NCBI RefSeq assembly: GCF_029581195.1
Contig: NZ_CP120737.1
Location: 744,001 to 808,000, forward strand
DNA from: Solwaraspora sp. WMMD791
Lineage (GTDB): Bacteria > Actinomycetota > Actinomycetes > Mycobacteriales > Micromonosporaceae
Length of the DNA: 64,000 nt
Direction: 5' to 3'
Numbering within the stretch: position 1 is the stretch's first letter; every line of letters starts with the position of its first letter. This document shows, piece after piece, positions 35,225 to 43,895 of this stretch. Made by a program: the position numbers and the translations under genes. The notes beneath the pieces are model-generated. The model did not search any database. It saw nothing but the letters and a program-made list of their open reading frames with translations, and was not told the origin of the DNA.

Positions 35225-35530
35225 TCGCCACCCTCCTCTACCGCCGCACTCGAAGCGGGCACCCGACCCGGCCCTCGTCCAGCAATGGACCACCCAGGTC
35301 CAGGCAGAGGAGGCCGCCACCGAAGCCGAGCTACGCCAGCTCACCGGCCGCCGCACCATGACCCCCGCCGAGATCAACACCGTGGTCGAGGTGCTCTCCG
35401 GCATCGCCAACGTCCTACGCACCGCCGACCCCGTCGACAAGGCCCAGGTCTACCAGCAGCTCGGAATCGAGCTCACATACAAACCAGGCCTCCGCATTAT
35501 CGAAGCGGAGGCCAACCCTGATGGATCATG
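35225..35530 (+). pseudogene. C-terminal remnant of a large serine recombinase
   Basis: In the frame through 35358 the text reads KRAPDPALVQQWTTQVQAEE, ATEAELRQLTGRRTMTPAEI, NVLRTADPVDKAQVYQQLGI and ELTYKPGLRIIEAEA. This is the coiled-coil and tail typical of phage and element-borne large serine integrases. Only the last part survives, with a frameshift near 35250. It ends immediately before the 3' end of the tRNA-Leu gene, so this is probably the scar of an integrated element. The use of tRNA-Leu as its attachment site is inference. Confidence 0.65.
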
Positions 35531-35540
35531 TACTAGTTTG

Positions 35541-35624
35541 TGTCCGAGGGGGGACTTGAACCCCCACGCCCTATACGGGCACTAGCACCTCAAGCTAGCG
35601 CGTCTGCCATTCCGCCACCCGGAC
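35541..35624 (-). tRNA. tRNA-Leu (anticodon GAG)
   Basis: Read on the minus strand, the 84-base gene has a 7-bp acceptor stem (GTCCGGG with CTCGGAC, one G-U pair) and TGGCGGAATGGCAGACGC in the D-arm. The anticodon arm is CTAGC-TTGAGGT-GCTAG with GAG at positions 34-36. A long class II variable arm (GTGCCCGTATAGGGC) and GGGGGTTCAAGTCCCCC in the T-arm complete it. It reads CUC leucine codons. CCA is not encoded. Recombinase remnants abut its 3' end. Confidence 0.96.
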
Positions 35625-35769
35625 TTGTCCGCACCACTCTACCGCCCCGGCTCCGGTGTCAGCACCATCGGCCGGCGGCAGAGGGCCGCACGGGGCATGA
35701 CTGTACACGAGCGGATTCGATCATGCACAACCGCGCACCGGTCACCGCAGATGCCGCATTCGTCACCCG

Positions 35770-36993
35770 TCAGGCCGGTGACCAGATGACCAGACCGAGA
35801 CACATCTCGTCGCTGGTCCCGTCACCCCAGACCACGTACCGGGCGGGCTGGTCGCGCAGTTGCGGCAGCCTGGCCCGCAGCGTGGCGTCGTGGGTGCAGG
35901 TCACCCGGTAGGTGTCGCCGGGGGAGACCGTCACCGGCTCGTCCAGCGGGACGATCGCCTGGTGGTCGAAGTCGTAGTTCGGTACGTCGAGCAGCGTCCG
36001 CGCCCGGTCGGTGCCCGGGTTCAGCTCGACGGTGATCGACCTCCCCAGCAGGTGCATGTGTCCGCCGAGGCCGTACACCGTGCCGGCCTGGCGTACCGGA
36101 TGGTCGCAGCTGCCGGTGTCACCTGCCGCCGGCGCCCGGCCGGCGTTGCACCACGTGACCAGCTGGTCGGCGAACCCGCCGACCTCGGGCCCGAACCGCT
36201 GCTTCACGTCCGCCAGCGCGGTGGCCCGGTCGCACAGCGCGCCGGACTCGCCCGGTGCGCACGGCAGCTCGACCGGTGCCGGCAGCAGCTCGGTTTCCAA
36301 CGGCCGGATGCCGTCGACGTCGTCGACGATCCGCATCCGGATCCCCGACCGATCCGCTTGCCCGGGCCGTCCGTCGCTGGCGAGCAGGTTGTAGTGGATC
36401 TGCATGACCAGCTGGCTGCCGGCCGGCATCAGATAGCCGAGGTCGGCGTCGAACAGTGTCTCGTCGGCACCGGGCGCCCAGGAGGCGACCCAGGCGGGGT
36501 TGCCGCCGATCCCGGCGTCGCCGAAGCAGGTCCAGCCGGCTCCTGGCGACCGGTCGTCCACCGCCCGGGCCGAGGCGACCTCGGCCGGTGACACCCGGAA
36601 GAAGATCGCGTGGTGGACGATGTCGAGGTTGTCGGGCAGGAACTGGCTGCCGGTCAGCGCGACGTCACCGGTCAGCCCTGGGTCGACGAGGAAACAGCGG
36701 TACTCGTCGGTGCCGACGCCACCGGGCGCGGCCGGGGTGTACGCCTGCGGCATGGCGAGTTCGACGAACCGTTCGCCGTCGCGCAACGGCGCCGGGGGCG
36801 GTACGGCGACGCCGGAGTGCCGATGGTCGGGTGCCCGCTCCTGGCCCGCCGTCGCAGCCCCGGCCGGTCCACGGTCGGTGGTGGCGCCCGTACCCGCGCA
36901 GGCCGTCGCCAGAGCCGCGACTACAGCGACCGCCGCGACCGCCGTGATCCGCGCGGACCTGCTCACCTGACGTGCGCTCCGCCGCATGTCCAT
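35770..36993 (-). CDS. Copper type II monooxygenase-like lipoprotein
   Basis: A 407-residue exported protein with basic N-terminus, hydrophobic core (ITAVAAVAVVAALATACAG) and a lipobox-like Cys, so it is probably anchored to the outer face of the membrane. The mature part has hallmarks of the PHM/DBH-like ascorbate-dependent copper fold: NLDIVHHAIFFRVS (His pair), MQIHYNLL, GLGGHMHLLG (HxH) and a Met near the C-terminus in SDEMCLGLVIW. These match the two copper sites of animal peptide-hydroxylating monooxygenases. The bacterial substrate is unknown. It stands alone, divergent from phosphoketolase. Confidence 0.82.
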   Translation of the reverse strand: MDMRRSARQVSRSARITAVAAVAVVAALATACAGTGATTDRGPAGAATAGQERAPDHRHSGVAVPPPAPLRDGERFVELAMPQAYTPAAPGGVGTDEYRCFLVDPGLTGDVALTGSQFLPDNLDIVHHAIFFRVSPAEVASARAVDDRSPGAGWTCFGDAGIGGNPAWVASWAPGADETLFDADLGYLMPAGSQLVMQIHYNLLASDGRPGQADRSGIRMRIVDDVDGIRPLETELLPAPVELPCAPGESGALCDRATALADVKQRFGPEVGGFADQLVTWCNAGRAPAAGDTGSCDHPVRQAGTVYGLGGHMHLLGRSITVELNPGTDRARTLLDVPNYDFDHQAIVPLDEPVTVSPGDTYRVTCTHDATLRARLPQLRDQPARYVVWGDGTSDEMCLGLVIWSPA

Positions 36994-37267
36994 CCCCCGA
37001 TCTGTACGCCGAGCCGAGGTCGACCCCGTGCCCGCTCATGCGGACCCTTCGATGGTCTACCGGACCAGCGCAGACCGGCATCAGGGAAATACCCGGACAA
37101 TGATGATCAATATCGCCGTGTGCGGGACATGCCAGTGAGACCGACCGCGACCACCTGTCAAGGGGCGCAGTTCCCCAACTCATCAGGTACTGGAGCCGCG
37201 AAAGATCACGCTCCGCGCCACTACGATCGAATCCGACGGTGTTACCCGACGAGGGAGGAATCCACTC

Positions 37268-39700
37268 GTGACTGCCCTGACCGAACCGCGCACGCACGCC
37301 GTACCGGACGAGGACCTGTTGCGGGTCCTCGCCGCGCCCGACGACGTCGAGCTGGCGCAGCTGGACGCGTGGTGGCGGGCCAACAACTACCTGACCGTGG
37401 GGCAGATCTACCTGCGCGGCAACCCACTGCTGCGCGAGCCGCTGACGGCCGACCACATCAAGCCGCGGCTGCTCGGCCACTGGGGCACCAGCCCCGGCCT
37501 GTCGCTGATCTACGCCCACGTGTCCCGGCTGATCCGGCACACCGGGCAGCAGACGATCTACCTCACCGGCCCCGGTCACGGCGGCCCGGCGCTGGTCGCC
37601 GCCGGCTACCTCGAAGGCACGTACACCGAGATCTACCCCGACGTCACCCGGGACGAGTCCGGCATGCTGCGGCTGTTCCGGCAGTTCTCCAGCCCGGGCG
37701 GCATCCCCAGCCACGTCTCGGTCACCACCCCCGGCTCCATCCACGAGGGCGGCGAGCTCGGCTACGTACTGGTGCACGCCTTCGGCGCGGTGATGGACAA
37801 CCCCGACCTGCTGGCGATCGCCGTGGTCGGCGACGGCGAGGCCGAGACCGGGCCGCTGGAAGGCTCCTGGAAGGGCGTGTCGTTCATCAACCCCGCCCAC
37901 GACGGCGCCGTACTGCCGATCCTGCACCTCAACGGCGCGAAGATCGCCGGCCCGACGGTGCTGGCCCGCAAGGAGCGCGGCGAGGTCCGTTCGCTGCTGG
38001 AAGGCCACGGGTACGAGGTCATCGAGGTCGAAGGCGACGACCTGCCCGGGATGCACTTCCGGTTCGCCGCCGCCCTCGCCGACGCCTGGGGCAAGATCCG
38101 CGCGATCCAGTCGGCGGCCCGCTCCGGCGACTGGGACGGCTCCCGCCCCCGCTGGCCGCTGATCATCCTGCGGTCGCCCAAGGGCTGGACCGGCCCGGAA
38201 CAGGTCGACGGCATCACCGTCACCGGCACCTGGCGCTCGCACCAGGTGCCGCTGTCCGGCGTCCGCGACAACGCCGACCACCTGGCGATCCTGGAGACGT
38301 GGCTGCGCTCGTACCGGCCGGAGGAGCTGTTCGACGCCGACGGCGCGCCGACGCCGGTGGTCACCGGCGTCAACCCCGACGGCGACCTGCGGATGAGCGC
38401 CAGCCCGCACGCCAACGGCGGCCTGCTCACCCGCGACCTGGACATGCCCGACTTCCGCGAGTACGCCGTCGACGTGCCGCAGCCGGCGCAGCTGCGCGCC
38501 GAATCGACCCGCAAACTCGGCGAGCTGATGCGCGACATCTACACCCGCAACCCGGACCGGTTCCGGTTGTTCTGCCCGGACGAGACCAACAGCAACCGGC
38601 TCGGCGCGGTCTTCGAGGTCTCCGACCGCGGCTTCATGGAGCAGGTGTACCCGACGGACACCGCGATCAGCCGCAACGGCCGGGTGATGGAGGTGCTCTC
38701 CGAGCACAACTGCCACGGCTGGCTGGAGGGCTACAACCTCACCGGTCGGTACGGCATGTTCGCCACCTACGAGGCGTTCGCGATGGTCAGTGCGTCGCAG
38801 ACGGTGCAGCACGGCAAGTGGCTGCAGGAGGCGGCGCACCTGCCGTGGCGGGCGAAGGTGCCGAGCCTGAACATCCTGCTGACCTCGACGGCCTGGCGTA
38901 ACGACCACAACGGCTTCTCCCACCAGGGGCCCGGTCTGATCCAGGTGGTCCTCAACCAGCGGGGCACCGTGTCACGGGTCTACCTGCCGCCGGACGCCAA
39001 CTGCCTGCTGTCGGTCGCCGACCACTGCCTGCGGTCGAAGTCGTACGTCAACCTGATCGTCATCGACAAGCAGCCGCAGCTGCAATGGCTGACGATGGAC
39101 CAGGCGGTCGAGCACTGCGCCAAGGGCGCGGACATCTGGGAGTGGGCCGGCACCGACGACGGCGCGACCGACCCGGACATCGTGCTCGCCTGCGCCGGTG
39201 ACGTGGTCACCATGGAGACGGTGGCCGCCGCGCAGATCCTGCGCGAACGCCTGCCCGGTCTGAAGGTACGGGTGGTCAACGTCGTCAACCTGATGACGCT
39301 GCCCCGGCCGAAGGACCACCCGCACGGGATGAGCGAAACGATGTTCACCGAGCTGTTCACCGACTCGGTGGACGTGGTGTTCGCCTTCCACGGCTACCCG
39401 GGCGCGATCCACCAGCTGGTGCACGGCCGCCCGGACGCAGACCGGTTCCGGGTCCGCGGCTTCATCGAGCAGGGCACCACGACCACCCCGTTCGACATGA
39501 CGGTGCGTAACCGGGCGTCGCGCTACCACCTGGTGATGGATGCGATCAACAACGCCCGGCGGCTGCCGCGCGGTGCCGCCGACCTGAAGGCCTGGTGCGA
39601 GGCGAAGCTCGCCGAGCACGAGGCGTACGTGGTGGAGCACCTGGAGGACATGCCCGAGGTGCGGGACTGGTCGCTCGGCGACTGGGCCAAGCAGGGCTGA
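37268..39700 (+). CDS. xfp: Xylulose-5-phosphate/fructose-6-phosphate phosphoketolase
   Basis: This TPP-dependent cytosolic enzyme splits xylulose 5-phosphate (and fructose 6-phosphate) with phosphate into acetyl phosphate and a shorter sugar phosphate. The 810-residue protein is full length: WWRANNYLTVGQIYLRGNPL, YLTGPGHGGPALVAAGYLEG, the TPP-binding GDGEAETGPLEGSWKG, LTSTAWRNDHNGFSHQGPG and FHGYPGAIHQLVHGR. The GTG at 37268 follows GAGGGAGGAA. It is monocistronic, with a strong terminator four bases after the stop. It gives the organism a bypass of upper glycolysis. Confidence 0.96.
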   Translation: MTALTEPRTHAVPDEDLLRVLAAPDDVELAQLDAWWRANNYLTVGQIYLRGNPLLREPLTADHIKPRLLGHWGTSPGLSLIYAHVSRLIRHTGQQTIYLTGPGHGGPALVAAGYLEGTYTEIYPDVTRDESGMLRLFRQFSSPGGIPSHVSVTTPGSIHEGGELGYVLVHAFGAVMDNPDLLAIAVVGDGEAETGPLEGSWKGVSFINPAHDGAVLPILHLNGAKIAGPTVLARKERGEVRSLLEGHGYEVIEVEGDDLPGMHFRFAAALADAWGKIRAIQSAARSGDWDGSRPRWPLIILRSPKGWTGPEQVDGITVTGTWRSHQVPLSGVRDNADHLAILETWLRSYRPEELFDADGAPTPVVTGVNPDGDLRMSASPHANGGLLTRDLDMPDFREYAVDVPQPAQLRAESTRKLGELMRDIYTRNPDRFRLFCPDETNSNRLGAVFEVSDRGFMEQVYPTDTAISRNGRVMEVLSEHNCHGWLEGYNLTGRYGMFATYEAFAMVSASQTVQHGKWLQEAAHLPWRAKVPSLNILLTSTAWRNDHNGFSHQGPGLIQVVLNQRGTVSRVYLPPDANCLLSVADHCLRSKSYVNLIVIDKQPQLQWLTMDQAVEHCAKGADIWEWAGTDDGATDPDIVLACAGDVVTMETVAAAQILRERLPGLKVRVVNVVNLMTLPRPKDHPHGMSETMFTELFTDSVDVVFAFHGYPGAIHQLVHGRPDADRFRVRGFIEQGTTTTPFDMTVRNRASRYHLVMDAINNARRLPRGAADLKAWCEAKLAEHEAYVVEHLEDMPEVRDWSLGDWAKQG

Positions 39701-39703
39701 CCT

Positions 39704-39734
39704 GTGGGGGCGGGCCCGCCGGGCCCGCCCCCAC
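39704..39734 (+). terminator. Strong hairpin after phosphoketolase
   Basis: A perfect 14-bp stem (GTGGGGGCGGGCCC) with a 3-base loop begins four bases after the stop codon. Confidence 0.85.
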
Positions 39735-39779
39735 TGTCAGGAGACCCGGCACATCGTCGACCAGCAGCGGGAGTGACAC

Positions 39780-40100
39780 ATGGCAGTCGTGAAGATCAAC
39801 GCGATCGAGGTGCCGGCCGGTGCCGGCGAGGAGCTGGAGCGCCGGTTCGCCGCCCGGCAGGGCGCGGTGGAGAACGCGCCGGGCTTCCTCGGCTTCGAGC
39901 TGCTGCGCCCGGTCTCCGGCGAAGGACGCTACTTTGTCTACACCCGGTGGGAGAGCGAGGAGGCGTACCAGGCGTGGGCGGCCGGGCCGGCCCGGCAGGC
40001 GCACGCCGGCGACGGCGACGGCGGCAAGCCTCGGCCACCGGTAGCGACCGGGGCGAGCCTGCTGGAGTTCGAGGTGGTCCAGTCGGTCTCCCGCGCCTGA
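39780..40100 (+). CDS. Antibiotic biosynthesis monooxygenase (ABM) domain protein
   Basis: A 106-residue ferredoxin-like ABM domain: AVVKINAIEVPAGAGEELER, APGFLGFELLRPVSGEGRYF and YTRWESEEAYQAWA. The family includes heme-degrading enzymes and cofactor-free monooxygenases. With NAPGFLGFELLRP and a following W-rich segment it resembles the MhuD/IsdG-like heme oxygenase-related group often seen in actinobacteria, but heme ligands cannot be assigned by eye. It lies alone between phosphoketolase and the K+ channel gene. Confidence 0.88.
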   Translation: MAVVKINAIEVPAGAGEELERRFAARQGAVENAPGFLGFELLRPVSGEGRYFVYTRWESEEAYQAWAAGPARQAHAGDGDGGKPRPPVATGASLLEFEVVQSVSRA

Positions 40101-40156
40101 CGGGAGCCCCGTCGCACCGGTGCCACCATCGGGTCTGAACCGTTCGGCGACCGGGT

Positions 40157-41296
40157 ATGCCGGGCAGCATGACCTGGCTCAGCGTCCTCACCGGCACCGT
40201 CCTGATCACCGTCGTGCTGGTGGACGTGTGGTTGACGATTCTGCACCCGGACGCTGAGGGTCCGCTCGCCGGCGCGGTCCGCCGACTGGTGTGGCGGGCG
40301 TCGTCACTGGTCGGTGGGCGCGGCCGCAGCCCTCGCCGTACGCCGCTGGTGTGGGCCGGCCCGCTGCTGGTCACCGGGACCTTCCTGACCTGGATCGGGC
40401 CGCTGGTGTTCGGCGTCGCGCTGCTGGTCTGGCCCTACCTGGACGGCTACCACCGGGTGGCCGGTTACGGGCGGGCCGGCTTCGTCGACGCCCTGTACTT
40501 CGCCGCCGGAACCCTGACCGTGCTCGGCTACGGTGACCTCACCCCGGACACGCCGGCGCAGAAGCTGCTCGCGGTCGCCGTCGGCGCGCTCGGATTCGCA
40601 CTGTTCGCGGCGTTGGCGACCTATCTGATCGAGCTGATCACCGGGCTGACGGTGCGCAACGGCTTCGCGCTCGCCGTACACGACCAGGTGCGGGGCACCG
40701 ACGGCGCCGGCCTGATCGCGCGTAGCCTGACCGAGGAGGGGGTCGACGCGACCCGGCAGCGCTGCGCGGCGTGGGCCGAGAGCCTGCGGGCACTCGACGA
40801 CACGGTCCGCCGCTATCCGTTGGTGGCGTTGACCTATCGGCCACGCCGACCGGACTACGACATCGAACCCGCCCTGGAGCACCTGACCGAGGCGACGGTC
40901 GCCGCGTTGCTGGCGGCGCGACGCGGCCCGTGGCGGGGGCTGGGTCAGCGTGCCGAGGAGCTGGCGTTCGCGCTGCTGCGCACCCAGGACACGATCGCCC
41001 GCCGGTACCTGAGCCGGCGGCTGCCTGATACCGGCCCGACCGGCGGTGACATCGACACCGACACAGGTGGCAACGGCGGCGACGAGGCGGACCGGCTGCT
41101 GGGGCAGCTGCACGGCCGGCTCGCCGAGCAGTTGGGGGAGCGCTTCGACGAGTCGTTGTCGGACGATGATCGCCTCGCCGGGGAGGTGCTGTCGCGTTCC
41201 ACGGTCTTCCTGGACGGGCTGCGTAACTGGTCGGCGCCCGGGGTGAAACCGCACCCGGTCGGTGGCCGGCCGGCCGCCCGGGTGGTCAACCGGTGA
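40157..41296 (+). CDS. Potassium channel family protein (two-pore-helix type)
   Basis: A 379-residue membrane protein. Membrane helices occur near 5-25, 70-95 and 135-160, with a re-entrant pore loop between the last two carrying the selectivity filter TLTVLGYGDLTPD (TVGYG variant TVLGYGD). The C-terminal 200 residues are cytoplasmic and helical, without an obvious RCK/TrkA Rossmann motif, so gating control is unclear. The last 11 bases overlap the convergent small gene downstream of lacI. Confidence 0.85.
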   Translation: MPGSMTWLSVLTGTVLITVVLVDVWLTILHPDAEGPLAGAVRRLVWRASSLVGGRGRSPRRTPLVWAGPLLVTGTFLTWIGPLVFGVALLVWPYLDGYHRVAGYGRAGFVDALYFAAGTLTVLGYGDLTPDTPAQKLLAVAVGALGFALFAALATYLIELITGLTVRNGFALAVHDQVRGTDGAGLIARSLTEEGVDATRQRCAAWAESLRALDDTVRRYPLVALTYRPRRPDYDIEPALEHLTEATVAALLAARRGPWRGLGQRAEELAFALLRTQDTIARRYLSRRLPDTGPTGGDIDTDTGGNGGDEADRLLGQLHGRLAEQLGERFDESLSDDDRLAGEVLSRSTVFLDGLRNWSAPGVKPHPVGGRPAARVVNR

Positions 41297-41501
41297 CGCA
41301 GCTGTCGACCGGAGCCGGGCGCGGTTCGAGACGGTCCGCGATGCCGCGCAGCGTGGCGGCGGTGCCCGCCCGTAGCCGACTCGTCAACTCGACGGGGGAG
41401 CGGCGCGGCGGGTCGGGCCGCACCGGGGCGTCGGGGCGCGCCGAGTTCACGTGGTGGGCCATCGCGGTCAACGCGGTGCTGTAGCCGGCGGGCATCTCCA
41501 T
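41286..41501 (-). CDS. Small hypothetical protein coupled to the LacI regulator
   Basis: A 71-residue frame starts two bases after the TGA of the LacI gene. Its ribosome site (GAGGAGC) lies inside the end of that gene, which strongly suggests coupled translation. The product starts MEMPAGYSTALTAMAHHVNS, is Pro/Arg-rich in the middle (PVRPDPPRRSPVEL) and amphipathic at the end. No family is recognised. Confidence 0.6.
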   Translation of the reverse strand: MEMPAGYSTALTAMAHHVNSARPDAPVRPDPPRRSPVELTSRLRAGTAATLRGIADRLEPRPAPVDSCVTG

Positions 41502-41503
41502 GG

Positions 41504-42577
41504 TCAGCTCCTCGGTGCGGGGCCGGTACTCGGCCGGGTGATCATTTCGGTCGGCAGCACGACCTGCCGGCGGTGGCCGTCGGCAGGTGGGTCGAGCAGC
41601 AGTTCGGCGGCGATCCGCCCCTTGTCCTCGGCGGGTTGCCGGATGGTGGTCAGATCGGCTGCGGCGGCCTGGTCGATGTCGTCGAAGCCGGTGACCGAGA
41701 CGTCGACTCCGGCGCGCAGACCCCGCGCGGCGAGGGTGTCGAGTACGCCGAGGGCGAGCACGTCGGTCAGGGCGAGGATCGCGGTGGGCGGCTGTGGCCG
41801 GTCGAGCAGCAGTGCGGCGGCGTGCTGCCCGTCGCGGCGGTCGTTGCCGGCGGTGGCCACGACCGCCAGGTGTGACCAGGGCACCCCGGCGGCGGTGAAC
41901 GCGTCCCGGATGCCGGTGAGCCGGCCCCGGGTCGAGGCGTAGTGGGCCTGCTGCGGCCCGGCGAGGTCGACCGGTGCGGTGGGTCGCGCGGTGGGGAAGA
42001 CGCCGTCGGCGACGACGCCGATCCGCCGGTGTCCGTGGCCGGCGAGGTGCTCACCGAGCCGGGTGGTGGCGGCGGCCTCGTCGATGCCGACGTGGTGTTC
42101 GGTCGGGCCGGCACCGTCGAGTGGGCTGGTGGCGACGATCGGTAGCCCTCGGGCGCGGATCGCGGCCAGCGCCCAGTGGGTGTCGGAGCCGCAGTAGACG
42201 CAGAAGCCGTCGACGGCGGCGTTGTCCAGCGCGCGTACCGCGACGTCCCGGTCGGCGGGCAGTGGGATCAGCAGCAGACTGGTGTCGCGTTGCTCGGTGG
42301 CGGCGGCCATGCCGCGGAGGAATCGCAGCGCGAACGGGTCGGTCACGGCGTAACTGAGGTTGCTGGTGAACAGCACTCCGATGGCGCCGGCGCGACCGCG
42401 ACGCAGCGACCGGGCGGTCGGGTTGGGGCCGGGGTAGCCGAGCTGGCGGGCGGCGTCGAGGATCCGGTCGCGTAGCGCGGGGGAGAGCTGGTCGGGTCGG
42501 GCGTACGCGTTGGACACGGTGCTGCGGGACACGCCGACGTACGCGGCGACGGTCTGCAGGGTGGGTCGCTCGGTCAT
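41504..42577 (-). CDS. LacI-family transcriptional regulator
   Basis: The ATG at 42577 (MTERPTLQTVAAYVGVSRST) opens a 357-residue protein. The N-terminal HTH with hinge includes VSRSTVSNAYARPDQLSPAL and ARQLGYPGPNPTARSLRRGR. A periplasmic-binding-like ligand domain follows (GVLFTSNLSYAVTDPF, PTAILALTDVLALGVL, VSVTGFDDIDQAAAADLTTI). It probably responds to a sugar or nucleoside. A 31-bp palindrome just before the start is an excellent autoregulatory operator. No sugar operon is adjacent, so its regulon is elsewhere or includes the divergent MscS gene. Confidence 0.93.
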   Translation of the reverse strand: MTERPTLQTVAAYVGVSRSTVSNAYARPDQLSPALRDRILDAARQLGYPGPNPTARSLRRGRAGAIGVLFTSNLSYAVTDPFALRFLRGMAAATEQRDTSLLLIPLPADRDVAVRALDNAAVDGFCVYCGSDTHWALAAIRARGLPIVATSPLDGAGPTEHHVGIDEAAATTRLGEHLAGHGHRRIGVVADGVFPTARPTAPVDLAGPQQAHYASTRGRLTGIRDAFTAAGVPWSHLAVVATAGNDRRDGQHAAALLLDRPQPPTAILALTDVLALGVLDTLAARGLRAGVDVSVTGFDDIDQAAAADLTTIRQPAEDKGRIAAELLLDPPADGHRRQVVLPTEMITRPSTGPAPRS

Positions 42578-42592
42578 CGTCCACCCGCCCTT

Positions 42593-42623
42593 CTGTATCG
42601 ATCCAGCTTCTGGATCGATACAG
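42593..42623. promoter_or_regulatory. 31-bp perfect palindrome, probable LacI-family operator
   Basis: Two 14-bp arms (CTGTATCGATCCAG and its exact complement) flank a 3-bp centre, 16 bases before the lacI-type start codon. The symmetry and place fit autoregulation. It also lies about 100 bases before the divergent MscS gene. Confidence 0.75.
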
Positions 42624-42725
42624 TAACACGGCGTACCGACCCGCCGGAACCCCCGGCCGCCCACGTCGATCGATGTGATTAGCTGGCCGCTGCCCCGCCG
42701 CAGACCCGGAAGGAGATGTCGGCCC

Positions 42726-43895
42726 GTGCCCGACGTCCTGCTCAGCATCGCGATCATCGCCGCAGCGGTGGCGGCGGCGGTCATCGCCGTCACCGTCGTC
42801 TACCGGATCCTGCGGATCGCCGGACGTCGATCGACACTGCTCACCGACATGTCCCGGCGCGCCTACTGGCCCACGACCATCATCGCCGCGCTGCTCGCCG
42901 CCCGGCTCAGCATCCCCGTCGCCACCACCAACGGCTGGCACGGACCCGTCCTGCACGTCATCATGCTGGCCAGCATCGCCGCCGGTGGCTGGCTGGTCGC
43001 CACCCTGCTCGGACTCGCCGCCGACACCGCCCTGCGCCGGTTCCGTATCGACGTCAACGACAACCTCGCCGCCCGCCGCGCCCACACCCAGATCACCGTC
43101 ATCCGCCGCGTCGCGTTCGCCGTCGTCGGCGTCGTCACCGTCGGCGCCATGCTGATCACCTTCCCCGGTGCCCGCGCCGCCGGCGCCAGCGTCCTGGCCT
43201 CCGCCGGCCTCGTCGGCGTCGTCGCCGCCCTCGCCGCCCAGTCCACCCTCGGCAACATGTTCGCCGGCCTGCAACTGGCCTTCGGCGACGCGTTGCGCCT
43301 CGACGACGTGGTCGTCGTCGAAGGCGAATGGGGCCGCATCGAGGAAATGACCCTCGGCTACGTCGTGGTGAAGATCTGGGACGAACGCCGCCTCATCCTG
43401 CCGTCGTCGTACTTCACCACCACCCCGTTCCAGAACTGGACCCGCACCGCCGCCTCGGTGCTCGGCACCGCTGAGATCGACGTCGACTGGAGCCTGCCGG
43501 TCGAGCAGATGCGCGCCGAACTGCGCCGCATCGTCGAATCCGAGGCCGCCGCGCCACTGTGGGACGGACGGGTCTGCGGCCTGCAGGTCACCGAGGCCAC
43601 CGGCGGCACCATCCGGACCCGGGCCCTGGTCAGCGCCGCGAACAGCTCCGCCCTGTGGGACCTGCGCTGCCTGGTCCGCGAACAGCTCGTCGCCTGGGTG
43701 CAGGAACAGCACCCGCAGGCGCGGCCCCGGGTCCGCGCCGAGGTCGGCCCGGACGGTGCCGGCGCCGTCGACCACCCGGCCAGCGACAACGGTACGCAGC
43801 CCACGCCCCGCCCCCGTACGGCCGAGACGACCCCGGGTGTCGGCGACCAGGACGAGTCCCCGGCCGACCCCGGCCCGTCAGCCGGAACCCGCTGA
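42726..43895 (+). CDS. MscS-family mechanosensitive ion channel
   Basis: The GTG at 42726 follows GGAAGGAGATG. The 389-residue protein has about four hydrophobic segments. The pore-lining helix and following beta domain carry AGASVLASAGLVGVVAALAA, QSTLGNMFAGLQLAFGDALR and DDVVVVEGEWGRIEEMTLGY, the MscS core, then LPSSYFTTTPFQNWTR. A disordered Pro/Asp-rich tail follows. It should open under osmotic downshock to release solutes. It is divergent from the LacI regulator, and its last 18 bases overlap the convergent Crp-like gene. Confidence 0.92.
   Translation: MPDVLLSIAIIAAAVAAAVIAVTVVYRILRIAGRRSTLLTDMSRRAYWPTTIIAALLAARLSIPVATTNGWHGPVLHVIMLASIAAGGWLVATLLGLAADTALRRFRIDVNDNLAARRAHTQITVIRRVAFAVVGVVTVGAMLITFPGARAAGASVLASAGLVGVVAALAAQSTLGNMFAGLQLAFGDALRLDDVVVVEGEWGRIEEMTLGYVVVKIWDERRLILPSSYFTTTPFQNWTRTAASVLGTAEIDVDWSLPVEQMRAELRRIVESEAAAPLWDGRVCGLQVTEATGGTIRTRALVSAANSSALWDLRCLVREQLVAWVQEQHPQARPRVRAEVGPDGAGAVDHPASDNGTQPTPRPRTAETTPGVGDQDESPADPGPSAGTR

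Noticed and set aside
36665-38923. A 752-codon minus-strand frame opposite phosphoketolase
   Set aside because: Shadow of xfp; no domain is recognisable in it, while xfp is full length on the plus strand.
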